Positions 25,420 through 35,086 of a stretch of DNA of 64,000 bases are shown here, one piece after another. The stretch is taken from positions 124,001-188,000 of the forward strand of contig NZ_JAJAWH010000008.1 in the NCBI RefSeq assembly GCF_020531965.1, given 5' to 3'. Position numbers and translations under genes: made by a program. How positions within the stretch are numbered: position 1 is the stretch's first letter; each line of letters opens with the position of its first letter. The notes under the pieces are model-generated. The model did not search any database. It saw only the letters and a program-made list of their open reading frames with translations, and was not told where the DNA came from. Origin of the DNA: Pseudorhizobium xiangyangii. Its GTDB lineage: Bacteria; Pseudomonadota; Alphaproteobacteria; Rhizobiales; Rhizobiaceae.

Positions 25420-26666
25420 GTGAAGGCGAAAACCACCACCACGGCAAGAACGAGATCATTATCGTCAAGCGCCGTCGCGGCGATCACGATGGCCATCATG
25501 GCGGCGCGTGGAAGATCGCCTATGCCGACTTCATGACCGCCATGATGGCTTTCTTCCTTGTGATGTGGCTCGTCAACGCGGCCAACGAGGAAACGAAGGC
25601 CTCCATGGCCAGCTATTTCAATCCCATCAAGCTGTCGGACGAAACGCCGGCACAAAAGGGGATAGAAAAGCCGGTCGACCAGGCCGAAGGACAGGAACAG
25701 AACGAGCGCTCGCAGGTCAAGGCCGAGGAAAATAACGTCGGAGCAGCAGCTGCGACCGGCGAGGACTTGACCTCGACTTCTGGTGACGAAGCAAACTTTT
25801 CCGAAGCCGATTATTTTGAAAATCCCTACTCCGTCCTGGCCGAGATCGCTCAGGAAGTGGGCCAGCAGGCAAATGTGAGCGCAAAGGGTGAAGGTGGAGC
25901 CGCAGATTCAGGCCCGGCAACCGGCGCCGATGGTGGTGAAGCCTATCGCGACCCCTTCGACCCGGATTTCTGGACGCAACAGGTCCAGGTGACCAGCGCG
26001 GAACGGCGTGAGGAAGCACAACCCGATGCGGAGGTGCCCGCCGAAGAGGAAGTGGCTTTGGCCATGCCCCAGGTGCGCGCCGATACGACATTGCCGGAAA
26101 GCCCCGAAGTCAGGGATCAGGTAGATCCGGATGCGGGCAAAGAGACGGACAAAGCCGCAGACACCTCTCCGGAAGTCGAGCCGAAAACCGATGAGGCCAA
26201 GGCGAAAGATGCCGATGAGCTCCGTCAGGAGATCGAAAAGCAGATCGCGGGCGTAGCCGGCAAGCTTGCCGAAGGACTGGTTGTAACCCCTGTCGAGGGG
26301 GGTCTCCTTGTGACGATCTCCGACCAGGCGGCGGATCCCATGTTCAATATCGGCTCCGCCGTGCCGCGCCGGGAAATGGTTCTGGCGATGGAGAAGATCG
26401 GGCAGATCCTCAAGGATCGCAATGGTGACGTCGTGGTTCGTGGACATACGGACGCTCGGCAGTTCAAGGGCGGCGAAAACGACAACTGGCGGCTCTCGAT
26501 GGCACGCGCTCATAGCGCCTACTACATGCTTCTGCGCGGAGGCCTCGAGGAAGGGCGCGTCCAGCAGGTATCGGGTTACGCCGATCGCAGATTGCAGGTT
26601 CCTGAAGATCCTCTCGCAGACGCCAACCGGCGCATCGAGATCCTGTTGCAGGCGGACGAGGGATGA
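25416..26666 (+). CDS. motB: Flagellar stator protein MotB
   Basis: 416 residues, longer than enteric MotB (about 308). After a basic, His-rich N-terminus comes the single membrane helix [20 protein letters not shown] with the proton-carrying D38. A long acidic linker (about 60-285) is the extra part. The C-terminal OmpA-like peptidoglycan domain has [20 protein letters not shown] and [18 protein letters not shown] 25416 overlaps the preceding stop; the motB stop overlaps motC (ATGA). motA is encoded 16 kb away on the other strand, as in S. meliloti. Confidence 0.95.
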   Translation: MSEGENHHHGKNEIIIVKRRRGDHDGHHGGAWKIAYADFMTAMMAFFLVMWLVNAANEETKASMASYFNPIKLSDETPAQKGIEKPVDQAEGQEQNERSQVKAEENNVGAAAATGEDLTSTSGDEANFSEADYFENPYSVLAEIAQEVGQQANVSAKGEGGAADSGPATGADGGEAYRDPFDPDFWTQQVQVTSAERREEAQPDAEVPAEEEVALAMPQVRADTTLPESPEVRDQVDPDAGKETDKAADTSPEVEPKTDEAKAKDADELRQEIEKQIAGVAGKLAEGLVVTPVEGGLLVTISDQAADPMFNIGSAVPRREMVLAMEKIGQILKDRNGDVVVRGHTDARQFKGGENDNWRLSMARAHSAYYMLLRGGLEEGRVQQVSGYADRRLQVPEDPLADANRRIEILLQADEG

Positions 26667-27937
26667 CGATGCCGCGCCTTCGACCGATTGTCCTTGCTGT
26701 AGCTCTGACGCTGGGGGCGGCACTGGCGCGCCCGGCGCTGGCGCAGGACGACCCGGCACTGGCACCCTATGTCATGCTTCGCTCACTGCAGTTCGTTCAG
26801 GATACGGTAGCGCTCGGCGACCATTCCGCCGGCGAGATGCAGCGATTCATGCTGGGCAAGATAGATCACGCCCTCCGCGCGGCGCCGGCTTCCGTCTACG
26901 ACGATCCGCGCAACGTGGATGCGGCACTGATCTATGCCATGAGTGGCGGTAATCCGGCGACCCTCGAATACCTCTTTGGCCGGGATGTTTCAGGCAACTT
27001 CGACAACCGCGTCGCTGATGCCCTGCGCAAATATCTGGGCGGAAAGGGAACACTTGTCGCCAAGAGCCTGGGTGATATGGCGAATGAATACCGCGACGAA
27101 CCCATCGGCCCCTATGTGGCGCTGGTGAGCGGTAACGTCACCCTGCCGAAAGATCCCAAGGGCGCTCTGCTATTCTACGATCTCGCCAGGTTGGGTGCGC
27201 CAGGCACCATTGTGGAGGAGGCGGCGCTGCGCCGATCCGTCGCGATCGCGGTGGATGCGGATCTTGTCGACAAGGGTTTGGCATACTCGCGCAAATATGC
27301 CCGCCGCTTTGTCCATTCGCCCTACGCCAGCCAATTCGTGGACTTCTTCGTTCAGCTGGTCGTGGAGCATCATCCGCAGGTTGCGGAACACGATATCGAC
27401 GGCACGGTAGAGTTCATGGACGTCGGTCGTCGCGGGGAAGTGTTCCTGCGCATCGCCCGTCGGGCGGCTCTTGAGGGCAAGGATGAACTTGCGCGTCTTG
27501 CATCCGCACGGGCGGCCGCCTTGTCCGGCATCGAGAGACCAGAACATCTTGCACGCCTCTATAGCGGGGTTGCGAGCATTCCGACCTCCAATGTGGATGC
27601 GGCCATGAAGGATCTGGCTGCTATACCAGAGGATGAACTTTCGCCACGAGATCGCGCACTGCGGAGTGCGGCGCAGTTCGTGGCCGGGGAAGTGCTGCGG
27701 GTGCCGGGTGCGGAAAGCCTCACGCAAGATGCCGCGCTCACAATAGCCACACCAGACGCTGCGACACCCGATGCCCTGCCGGCAGCTGATATGCCGGGCT
27801 CTGCTGCGGACGGACAACGCATGCCCCAAAGCAGTGCTGCCAAGCTTGATCCCGAATTCAAGACCTTCGTCGAAAACGGACGCTCGAAGTTGAGCGCGAT
27901 CGACGAGCTTCTGAAAGAAGAAGGTGTACGCCGATGA
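26663..27937 (+). CDS. motC: Periplasmic motility protein MotC
   Basis: 424 residues: signal peptide to about residue 24 ([10 protein letters not shown]), then an all-helical periplasmic body ([38 protein letters not shown]) and an A/D/P-rich tail. In S. meliloti MotC binds the periplasmic part of MotB and sets motor speed; MotE (16887) is its chaperone. Coupled to motB and to the next gene by ATGA overlaps on both sides. Confidence 0.92.
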   Translation: MTMPRLRPIVLAVALTLGAALARPALAQDDPALAPYVMLRSLQFVQDTVALGDHSAGEMQRFMLGKIDHALRAAPASVYDDPRNVDAALIYAMSGGNPATLEYLFGRDVSGNFDNRVADALRKYLGGKGTLVAKSLGDMANEYRDEPIGPYVALVSGNVTLPKDPKGALLFYDLARLGAPGTIVEEAALRRSVAIAVDADLVDKGLAYSRKYARRFVHSPYASQFVDFFVQLVVEHHPQVAEHDIDGTVEFMDVGRRGEVFLRIARRAALEGKDELARLASARAAALSGIERPEHLARLYSGVASIPTSNVDAAMKDLAAIPEDELSPRDRALRSAAQFVAGEVLRVPGAESLTQDAALTIATPDAATPDALPAADMPGSAADGQRMPQSSAAKLDPEFKTFVENGRSKLSAIDELLKEEGVRR

Positions 27938-29307
27938 TGCTGGACGCTCTCTCCAATCCTACCCCGACGGAACTGGCGATCAAGAACGGTGGCCGGTCCG
28001 GCAAGGGAAGTGACGGCAGCTCCGATTTTTCCGGCACCTTGTCCAAACTGGGCAAGGAAAACGGGGCGAGCGGGAGCGGAACGCAGGCGCAAAGTGGCGC
28101 GGGCGGAGAGCCGGAAAGCTCCGAGATCGACGGTGAAACCGGAGGCAAGGCCCGCATGCGTGGCCCGAACTTCTTGATCTCGGGTAACCGTCTGGATGGC
28201 ATCGCGCCCGGATCCAAACGAGTTTCGATCGATCAGGCCCTGTCAGCGAACAAAGGGGCCGCCAGTCAGGCATCACTGTTCGACATGAAGATTAAGAGCA
28301 TTACCGACAGAATGTCGTCCGGCGAAGCGGAGGGGGCCGTCGAGGACCCCGATGTGGCATCGGAAGAGGGCGTCGCCGTTGAAGGCGAAAGCCAGGGCGC
28401 CTCCGATCTTCTGACGATGCTTGCGAACCCGATGCAACAGGCCTGGACCGCAGGTGCATCAAGTCAGCGCGCTGCATCCACCGTGGATGGCCGCAAGGCA
28501 GAAAGCGGTCAGGGACGTGGCCGTGAGGCCAGCGCCGTCGAAGCAGCCCTCAGCCAGTCGGATGCATCGGAGATGCTTGACATGCCGACGGCCGAGGCCG
28601 ATCCGGAGCAGCAACAGCGTCTCCTTCGGTTTGTCGGTGGCAAGGATAGCAGTCTGAACAGCGAACTCAATCAGGCAGCGAACGGAAGTGACCGCAGCAC
28701 CGAGGGGAAAACCAACGTCGCTGAGAATGTCACGGTCCTCGATTCGAGGCGCTACCTGGGTCTCGCTCCCAATTCGAACGGTGCGTCGCTCGTGGCAAGC
28801 ATGGTCGGTGATTCCGAGTGGTCGTCTGCCATGCAGTCAGGCGCTCTCGCTGGTGAGCCTGCGAATGGCGGGGCAACAGGCTCTGTCGTGAACACGTTGA
28901 AACTGCTGATGAACCCGCACAATCTGGGTTCGGTAACCGCGACACTGCGACTGATTGGCGAGGAACTGCGCGTTCATCTGACCGTGGAGACACGCGCTGC
29001 ATACCGGCAGCTCAGTGAAGACAGCAGCGGCATGCTGGACGCGCTGAAGTCGCAAGGCTTCTCCGTGGACCAGGTGACGATCAACATCGCCTCCAGCTCG
29101 GATACTGACCAGCAGAAGGGTCAGCAGGGCGCCCAGACCGGCCAGCAGATGGCCGGAAATGGCGAAAGAAACGGCGCCGCCAATAACAAAGAACAATCGG
29201 GCGCGCAGTTTGCGACAGAATTGAACGGAGGCGTAGATGAGCTGGGTTCGAGCGACGCGCCTGCTGCCGATCCTGTCGGTTCTCGCGCTGGTCAACTTTA
29301 CCTCTGA
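27934..29307 (+). CDS. fliK: Hook-length control protein FliK (formerly MotD)
   Basis: 457 residues, mostly low-complexity S/G/E/A-rich sequence typical of an extended molecular ruler, with a compact C-terminal Flg_hook domain (about 320-390: VVNTLKLLMNPHNLGSVTAT, LRVHLTVETRAAYRQL, LKSQGFSVDQVTINIAS). FliK measures the hook and triggers the FlhB switch. In rhizobia the gene was first named motD. Coupled to motC; its last 71 bases overlap the next gene in another frame. Confidence 0.9.
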   Translation: MMLDALSNPTPTELAIKNGGRSGKGSDGSSDFSGTLSKLGKENGASGSGTQAQSGAGGEPESSEIDGETGGKARMRGPNFLISGNRLDGIAPGSKRVSIDQALSANKGAASQASLFDMKIKSITDRMSSGEAEGAVEDPDVASEEGVAVEGESQGASDLLTMLANPMQQAWTAGASSQRAASTVDGRKAESGQGRGREASAVEAALSQSDASEMLDMPTAEADPEQQQRLLRFVGGKDSSLNSELNQAANGSDRSTEGKTNVAENVTVLDSRRYLGLAPNSNGASLVASMVGDSEWSSAMQSGALAGEPANGGATGSVVNTLKLLMNPHNLGSVTATLRLIGEELRVHLTVETRAAYRQLSEDSSGMLDALKSQGFSVDQVTINIASSSDTDQQKGQQGAQTGQQMAGNGERNGAANNKEQSGAQFATELNGGVDELGSSDAPAADPVGSRAGQLYL

Positions 29308-29812
29308 GGCATCGGCTGCGGCCGGAGCATGCGAACGGGAAATTCAAGCGGCAGCCGCCAAGTATGGGGTGCCGGAGGGCATCCTCTATTCCGTCGGTTT
29401 GACCGAGACCGGACGGAAGGGGAGCCTCTACGCGTTCGCGATGAATGTCGAGGGCAAGGCGTACTACCCGGCGTCCCGGCAGGAAGCTCTGTCGGTCTTC
29501 GAGACCGCACGACGCGAGGGCCGCAAGCTTATCGATCTCGGATGCATGCAGATCAATCACCACTTCCACGGTGAAAATTTCGCCTCGGCGGCCGAGATGT
29601 TCGAGCCCAGGCGCAATGTGGAGTATGCGGCGAAGTTCCTTCGCAACCTTCATCAGCGACACGAAACCTGGACCATGGCCGTCGCGCGATACCACGCGGG
29701 CCCGAACAACGATCCGGCGCAGAAGAAATATGTGTGCCGCGTGATCACCAATCTGGTGGCGACAGGCTATGGAAAGTGGACCGCGAACGCTTCGCAGTTC
29801 TGCGACGGATAG
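29237..29812 (+). CDS. Flagellar lytic transglycosylase (SLT domain)
   Basis: 191 residues: signal peptide to about A28, then an SLT domain. The catalytic Glu is E57 in LYSVGLTETG; LGCMQINHHFHGENF is the G-x-M-Q-I-N motif and AVARYHAGPNN the Y-H/N-A-G motif. ATG 29237 has GGAGG 5 bases before it. It overlaps the 3' end of fliK by 71 bases in a different frame. It probably opens peptidoglycan for the rod, the job of the muramidase half of enteric FlgJ, which here is absent from the FlgJ-like protein at 39851. Confidence 0.88.
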   Translation: MSWVRATRLLPILSVLALVNFTSEASAAAGACEREIQAAAAKYGVPEGILYSVGLTETGRKGSLYAFAMNVEGKAYYPASRQEALSVFETARREGRKLIDLGCMQINHHFHGENFASAAEMFEPRRNVEYAAKFLRNLHQRHETWTMAVARYHAGPNNDPAQKKYVCRVITNLVATGYGKWTANASQFCDG

Positions 29813-29952
29813 CAACCAAAAATTGCATCTTGCAACCCTAAGACTCGTTTCCCGACTTGCGGCGAGTTTGGGGCGAAAATAAGCGATGCAAGCCCAACCT
29901 CGATGGGCTGTTAATTAATCCACCGATAAAATAGTGGCAAAGCCGGCATGAG

Positions 29953-29968
29953 GCACTAGATCTAGTGC
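29953..29968. promoter_or_regulatory. Perfect 16-bp palindrome in the ftcR promoter
   Basis: GCACTAGATCTAGTGC, no spacer and no mismatch, 127 bases before the ftcR start. Size and symmetry fit a LuxR-type operator; VisN/VisR is the obvious candidate because it controls the orthologue rem in S. meliloti. Confidence 0.6.
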
Positions 29969-29985
29969 AAATCGGCACGCAAAGG

Positions 29986-30001
29986 TTAATCAACTATTAA
30001 T
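29986..30001. promoter_or_regulatory. CtrA-type site upstream of ftcR
   Basis: TTAA-TCAACTA-TTAAT: two half sites with exact N7 spacing, 94 bases before ATG 30095. A further TTAAC follows at 30010-30014. In Brucella the ftcR promoter is reported to be bound by CtrA. The rest of the 282-base gap 29813-30094 is AT-rich with no gene seen. Confidence 0.6.
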
Positions 30002-30094
30002 TTGTTTAGTTAACTTCCTGCGGCTTGTGCCCGATTCCAGCGATTCGTACTCATAGCGCCAACGAAGTACCACAAGTGATTCGGAGGCGGACGA

Positions 30095-30766
30095 ATGATC
30101 GTAGTGGTTGATGAGCGAGAGCTCGTGAAAGACGGCTATACTTCTCTTTTTGGGCGTGAGGGCATTCCCTCCACGGGTTTCGATCCGGCTGAATTCAGCG
30201 ATTGGGTCCAGACGGCGGCGGACGGCGACATCAACGCCGTCGAGGCGTTTCTGATCGGTCAGGGTGACCGGATGCTGGAATTGCCGCGGGCAATCCGCGA
30301 CCGCACGCAAGCACCGGTGATCGCGGTCAGCGATCACCCTTCGCTTGATGCGACGTTGGCGCTGTTTGACAGCGGTGTGGATGATGTCGTGCGCAAGCCG
30401 GTTCATCCCCGCGAGATCCTGGCCCGGGCAGCGGCAATCCGCCGGCGCTTGAAGGCAATTGCCAACCACACGGACGTGGGCCAGATCCGGGTATTTTCCG
30501 ATGGTCGCGATCCGGAGATCGCCGGGGAAACCTTCCCGCTGCCAAGGCGCGAGCGCCGCATACTGGAATACCTAGTCGCAAACCGCGGCCGCCGTGTTTC
30601 CAAGACGCAGATCTTCAACGCGATCTACGGCATCTTCGACGAGGAAGTCGAGGAAAACGTTGTGGAAAGCCACATCAGTAAGCTGCGCAAGAAGCTGCGC
30701 AAGAAGCTCGGAACCGACCCCGTCGATTCCAAGCGCTTCCTTGGCTACTGCATCGACTGGAACTGA
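30095..30766 (+). CDS. ftcR: Flagellar transcription regulator FtcR/Rem (OmpR family)
   Basis: 223 residues. N-terminal receiver-like domain (1-120) and C-terminal winged-helix domain (about 130-223: [38 protein letters not shown]). The receiver keeps an acidic pair (D6-E7) and the Lys in [10 protein letters not shown], but the strand where the phosphorylated Asp should sit reads [11 protein letters not shown], without an aligned Asp, so it is probably not controlled by phosphorylation. It is FtcR in Brucella and Rem in S. meliloti, activating mid and late flagellar genes. Transcribed alone before the hook genes. Confidence 0.92.
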   Translation: MIVVVDERELVKDGYTSLFGREGIPSTGFDPAEFSDWVQTAADGDINAVEAFLIGQGDRMLELPRAIRDRTQAPVIAVSDHPSLDATLALFDSGVDDVVRKPVHPREILARAAAIRRRLKAIANHTDVGQIRVFSDGRDPEIAGETFPLPRRERRILEYLVANRGRRVSKTQIFNAIYGIFDEEVEENVVESHISKLRKKLRKKLGTDPVDSKRFLGYCIDWN

Positions 30767-30776
30767 CCGGTCCCGT

Positions 30777-30806
30777 GATTTCCGCCTCCCGAATGAAGCG
30801 GAAATC
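30777..30806 (+). terminator. Hairpin after ftcR
   Basis: GATTTCCGC / GCGGAAATC, a perfect 9-bp stem with a 12-nt loop, 10 bases after the ftcR stop and 64 before flgE. No T-run; weak terminator or leader structure of flgE. Confidence 0.4.
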
Positions 30807-30870
30807 AGACAGCCTCACACAAGGCCCACCACATAGTCTCCCCGCAGAAAAGCGAAACTGAGGATTTGAT

Positions 30871-32085
30871 ATGAGCCTCTACGGTACCATGAGAACCGGT
30901 GTGTCCGGAATGAACGCCCAAGCCAACCGCCTGGGCACTGTTGGCGACAACATCGCCAATGCTTCAACTGCCGGCTACAAGAAGGCATCGACGCAATTCT
31001 CCTCGCTGATCCTTCCGTCGGGGCAGGGATCTTATAACTCCGGTGGCGTCAACACCAGCGTCCGCTACTCGATCTCGGCGCAGGGTACGTTTTCCTACAC
31101 GACATCGCAGACCGACCTGGCGATCAATGGCCGGGGCTTCTTCATCGTCCAGGGCAGCGATGGTGTGGAATACCTCACCCGCGCCGGCTCCTTCCAGCAG
31201 ATGGACGACGGAAGCCTGGTCAATTCCGCCGGCTTCACTTTGATGGGCTACGAATATTCCTCGGCGGCGGATCCGACGATTGTCATCAACGGCTTCGACG
31301 GTCTGACGGAGGTCAATCTCCAGGCCGGCGGCATGAGCGCCACGCCGTCCACGGCTGGTTACATTACCGCGAACCTGCCTTCGAATGAGGCAGTCGGTTA
31401 TACCAAGCCGACCTCGCTGATGGCCTATGACAGTCAGGGCAACAGCCGAAAGCTTGATTTTTCCTACATAAAGACTGGCGATAACGCGTGGACCGTCTCG
31501 GCGAGCTACACGAACCCGGATACCGGGGTCGTCACACCGCAGATTCCGGCGACTGCCATTACGTTCGATGCAGACGGCAAGCTCCTCACGCCCGCAGGCG
31601 GATCAATCACGACCGCCGGTCTTACGATCAACGGAGCGGCGCTCAACCCCATCGCTATCGATATCTCCGGGATGACGCAGCTCGGGAAGCCGTTTGAATC
31701 GACTGGCGATATCAACGGCAAGGCTGCGAGCTCCGTAATCGGCTACGAGATTGGCAAGGATGGCGTGGTTTCGCTCAAGTATGAGAGCGGTGAGCTTGTA
31801 CCCAAGTTCCGCCTTGCAATGGCGGACGTCCAGAGCCCCGACAAGCTCAATCCCCTGGCGGGCAACGTCTACTCCCAGAGCAACGACTCTGGCGTGATTG
31901 TCATGGGTTATCCCGCAAACGGAAGCTACGGCTCCGTGCTTTCGGGCGCGCTCGAAGACTCAAACGTCGATATCGCTGAAGAACTTACCTCCATGATCGA
32001 GGCGCAGCGCAACTACACGGCCAACTCTAAGGTCTTTCAGACCGGTTCCGAACTCTTGGAAGTTCTCGTCAACCTGAAAAGGTAA
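30871..32085 (+). CDS. flgE: Flagellar hook protein FlgE
   Basis: 404 residues. MSLYGTMRTGVSGMNAQANR and VGDNIANASTAGYKKASTQF are the hook N-terminal motif; SNVDIAEELTSMIEAQRNYT closes it. Polymerises outside the cell into the universal joint. AAACTGAGGA is the ribosome site. It starts the flgE-flgK-flgL-flaF-flbT-flgD-fliQ-flhA-fliR run, just after ftcR. Confidence 0.96.
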   Translation: MSLYGTMRTGVSGMNAQANRLGTVGDNIANASTAGYKKASTQFSSLILPSGQGSYNSGGVNTSVRYSISAQGTFSYTTSQTDLAINGRGFFIVQGSDGVEYLTRAGSFQQMDDGSLVNSAGFTLMGYEYSSAADPTIVINGFDGLTEVNLQAGGMSATPSTAGYITANLPSNEAVGYTKPTSLMAYDSQGNSRKLDFSYIKTGDNAWTVSASYTNPDTGVVTPQIPATAITFDADGKLLTPAGGSITTAGLTINGAALNPIAIDISGMTQLGKPFESTGDINGKAASSVIGYEIGKDGVVSLKYESGELVPKFRLAMADVQSPDKLNPLAGNVYSQSNDSGVIVMGYPANGSYGSVLSGALEDSNVDIAEELTSMIEAQRNYTANSKVFQTGSELLEVLVNLKR

Positions 32086-32113
32086 CGGGAAATAGCTGCT
32101 GGGGGCAGTCAAC

Positions 32114-33607
32114 ATGTCACTTTCATCCGCACTTTCAACCGCGCAGCAGATATTCAACAACACCGGCATCCAATCGGGTGTGGCGTCGAAGAATATCGCT
32201 AACGCCCAGAACGCCAACTACGTCCGGCGTTCTGCGGTGCTGATGACGGGCGGCAATGGCGCCCTGGTTGTCGGGATCGAACGCTCCCAGAACCAGGCGC
32301 TGTACAGGCAGACCATCGAAAGCGCGGCCCAGTTCAGCGGCCAGCAGATCCTGCTGTCAGGCCTACAAGAGATGAAGTCCCTGATGGGAGGCAACGACTA
32401 TGAGACGTCGCCTTCCATCCTTATCTCGAATCTCCGCGAGAGCCTGCAGACCTGGGCGAGCAAGCCAAGCGAAGTGACGGTCGGGGCCAGTGTCGTTGCG
32501 ACGGCTCGGGATCTCGCGAATTCACTGAACAATGCGTCGAACGAATTGCAGGCCATCCGCAAGCGCGCCGACAACGAGATCAAGCAGAGCGTCGACAACC
32601 TCAACGGTCTTCTTGCCAAGTTCGAGATCGCCAACAGCAAGGTCAAGCAGGAAATCGCCGTAGGCGGCAATCCCAATGATGCTCTCGACGAACGAGAGAC
32701 GTTGCTGAAGCAAATCTCCGAGATTGTCGGTGTCACTGCAGTACGGCGCGAAAACGACGACCTGGCTCTCTATACATCCGACGGCAATGTGCTGTTCGAG
32801 ACCATTGCCAGGTCCGTGACGTTCACGCCGACAAGCGCATACGGCGCAGCGACGGTCGGAAACGGGATCTTTATTGATGGCATCCCTCTCAAGGCTGGTA
32901 GTGGCGCTGAGACCAGTGCAAAGGGTTCGCTGCAGGGGCTCCTCCAGCTGCGTGACGAGAGTGTGCCGATATTCCAGAGCCAGCTCGATGAAATCGCGCG
33001 CGGCCTGATCGTAGCCTTCGCCGAAACCAATCCTGATCCCGCAACGGTTCCACCGCTGCCGACGCTTCCGGGCATGTTCACATGGACGCCCACGCCGCCT
33101 CCCGTGCCTCCCGCAACAGCTCCCATGCCGGGTGATACTGCGATCGAACCGGGTCTGGCGGGTCGTATCAAGATAAATCCGAAGGTTGTTCCGCCGACCG
33201 GCGATCCCAACCTGATCCGAGATGGCGGCATCAACGGCCCCGGATATGTGCTGAACACGGATGGTTCCGCCAGCTTCGCTGACCGGCTCATGGCGCTCGA
33301 TAATGCGTTCGATACGAAGATCGTATTCATGGACGGCACGCAGATCGGCGGTTCGTTCTCGCTTGTATCCTTTGCTGCGAATTCGGTCGGCTGGCTCGAA
33401 ATGAACCGCAGCGGTGCATCGTCAGCTGCCGAAAACAAGCTGGCGATGATGAGCCGCGCATTCGATGCCTACTCGAGCGAGACAGGTGTCAGCCTGGATG
33501 AGGAGCTGTCGTTGCTGCTTGATATCGAGCAGTCCTACAAGGCTGCTGCAAAGCTGATGTCGACCATAGACGAGATGTTGCAGGCGTTGATGGAGGCCGC
33601 GAGATAA
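32114..33607 (+). CDS. flgK: Hook-filament junction protein FlgK
   Basis: 497 residues. MSLSSALSTAQQIFNNTGIQ and KNIANAQNANYVRRSAV form the N-terminal motif; the C-terminus has SGVSLDEELSLLLDIEQSYK and AAAKLMSTIDEMLQALMEAA. A proline-rich segment (about residues 314-345, with TPTPPPVPPATAPMP) interrupts the variable middle. Junction zone 1 between hook and filament. flgL follows after 3 bases. Confidence 0.94.
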   Translation: MSLSSALSTAQQIFNNTGIQSGVASKNIANAQNANYVRRSAVLMTGGNGALVVGIERSQNQALYRQTIESAAQFSGQQILLSGLQEMKSLMGGNDYETSPSILISNLRESLQTWASKPSEVTVGASVVATARDLANSLNNASNELQAIRKRADNEIKQSVDNLNGLLAKFEIANSKVKQEIAVGGNPNDALDERETLLKQISEIVGVTAVRRENDDLALYTSDGNVLFETIARSVTFTPTSAYGAATVGNGIFIDGIPLKAGSGAETSAKGSLQGLLQLRDESVPIFQSQLDEIARGLIVAFAETNPDPATVPPLPTLPGMFTWTPTPPPVPPATAPMPGDTAIEPGLAGRIKINPKVVPPTGDPNLIRDGGINGPGYVLNTDGSASFADRLMALDNAFDTKIVFMDGTQIGGSFSLVSFAANSVGWLEMNRSGASSAAENKLAMMSRAFDAYSSETGVSLDEELSLLLDIEQSYKAAAKLMSTIDEMLQALMEAAR

Positions 33608-33610
33608 CAA

Positions 33611-34705
33611 ATGAAAACCTCTTTCATTTCATCACTCAGCATGCAGACCACGATGCGCTACGCTGTTGCGAGGGCGCAGCAGGACATGGTTGCCGCTCAA
33701 CAGGAGGTGACCACCGGTCGCCACTCTGACGTCGGCGTTGCACTTGGTGCCACGACCGCCCGCAGCCTCGACCTTACCCGTGACATCCTGCGCATCAAGT
33801 CGACGCTGTCGACCAATTCGCTGGCCACGCAGCGCCTGGAAGCCTCGGAAGAGGCCTTGGCGGAAATGGCGAGTATCGCTGATAAAATCACCCAGGGCCT
33901 TATCACCCTGGGAGGCAGCGAGGATTCGAAGGGTATCGAGACCTACCAGGCGACCATCCGCGGCTCTTTGAACGCCTTTGCCAGCCTCGCCAACACTTCT
34001 GTTGCTGGAGAATACCTGTTCGCAGGCATCAACTCCGACGTGATGCCTTTTGAGGAGATTGCCGATCCGGCCTCTGGCGCACGCGCAGCAATCGAGCGCG
34101 AACTGAACCTCTTCCTGGCGGCGCAGGTCCCGCCTGCGACGAAGGCCACGTTGACCGATGCGCAGATGGGCGCGTTCATGACCCAGCTGGAAGGCATTTT
34201 TGACGGCACGCAGGCGCTGACGCCGGTACCCCCCGCCATCGCGGGTGAGGATTTCTGGACGACCTTCGTCTCGAATGCCTCCGACACCAACATGAAGAGC
34301 CGCATCAGCCAGTCCGAGATAGTGGAGACGTCAACAAACGCAAACGCGAACCCCATGCGCGATTTCGTTCTGGCCTCATTCGCTTCCGAGATGTTCATCA
34401 ACAGCGAAACATCGACTGCGGGACGTGATCTGGCGCAGGGAAAAATTATGAATTTCGTCAGCACCGCCAAGGGTGGGCTGGATGCCGAACGGGCCAGGCT
34501 TGGCCTTTCTTCCGAGCGCGTGAAGAAGGCCGATGTATCCCTCCAGGATCAGAACAAGATCATTGAAACGCACCTTAACGATCTTCAATCCGTGGACGCC
34601 TACGAAGCGTCGACGCGAGTGAAGGGGCTCGAGGCTCTGATCGAGGCATCCTACACACTAACCGCGCGCCTGCAGCAGTTGAGCTTAGTCAACTTCCTCA
34701 AATGA
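33611..34705 (+). CDS. flgL: Hook-filament junction protein FlgL
   Basis: 364 residues. MKTSFISSLSMQTTMRYAVA then a flagellin-like helical start (QQDMVAAQQEVTTGRHSDVG) and a C-terminal flagellin-like end (DVSLQDQNKIIETHLNDLQS, VKGLEALIEASYTLTARLQQ). Junction zone 2. The stop codon lies in the loop of a 9-bp hairpin that separates it from flaF. Confidence 0.93.
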   Translation: MKTSFISSLSMQTTMRYAVARAQQDMVAAQQEVTTGRHSDVGVALGATTARSLDLTRDILRIKSTLSTNSLATQRLEASEEALAEMASIADKITQGLITLGGSEDSKGIETYQATIRGSLNAFASLANTSVAGEYLFAGINSDVMPFEEIADPASGARAAIERELNLFLAAQVPPATKATLTDAQMGAFMTQLEGIFDGTQALTPVPPAIAGEDFWTTFVSNASDTNMKSRISQSEIVETSTNANANPMRDFVLASFASEMFINSETSTAGRDLAQGKIMNFVSTAKGGLDAERARLGLSSERVKKADVSLQDQNKIIETHLNDLQSVDAYEASTRVKGLEALIEASYTLTARLQQLSLVNFLK

Positions 34706-34715
34706 CTGAGGAAGT
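34692..34715 (+). promoter_or_regulatory. Intercistronic hairpin at the flgL stop, before flaF
   Basis: ACTTCCTCA-aatgac-TGAGGAAGT, a perfect 9-bp stem with a 6-nt loop; the loop contains the flgL stop TGA (34703-34705). No T tract follows. It may shield the upstream mRNA or uncouple flaF-flbT from flgL. Confidence 0.55.
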
Positions 34716-34738
34716 GCATGAAAATTAAGGATACATGA

Positions 34739-35086
34739 ATGTACCAGTTTTCATACGCCGAGATCATGGAGGATGGCGTCGCGGACGCCAAGGACCGTGA
34801 ACGCCAGGCGTTGGAGCGGTCGATCGAACTCTTGGTAGCAGCGCGCGACGAGGGGGCGTACTCACGCAAGACGGTGGAGGCGGTCTACTACACGCGGCGT
34901 GTTTGGCTGCGCCTCATCGAAGACCTTAAGCAGCCCGAAAACGAACTGGGTGCCGAACTGCGAGCGAACCTGATCTCCATTGCTATCTGGATGTTGAAGG
35001 AATGCGAGCAGATCAGGACACGAAAGTCCGAGAACTACCAAGGCATCATCGACGTGACCACCATCATCAAGGATGGACTTAAATGA
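34739..35086 (+). CDS. flaF: Flagellin biosynthesis regulator FlaF
   Basis: 115 residues, soluble and helical: [60 protein letters not shown], all FlaF hallmarks. TAAGGA lies 7 bases before ATG 34739; another ATG at 34735 is out of frame. In alphaproteobacteria FlaF helps flagellin synthesis or secretion together with FlbT. The stop overlaps flbT (ATGA). Confidence 0.94.
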   Translation: MYQFSYAEIMEDGVADAKDRERQALERSIELLVAARDEGAYSRKTVEAVYYTRRVWLRLIEDLKQPENELGAELRANLISIAIWMLKECEQIRTRKSENYQGIIDVTTIIKDGLK

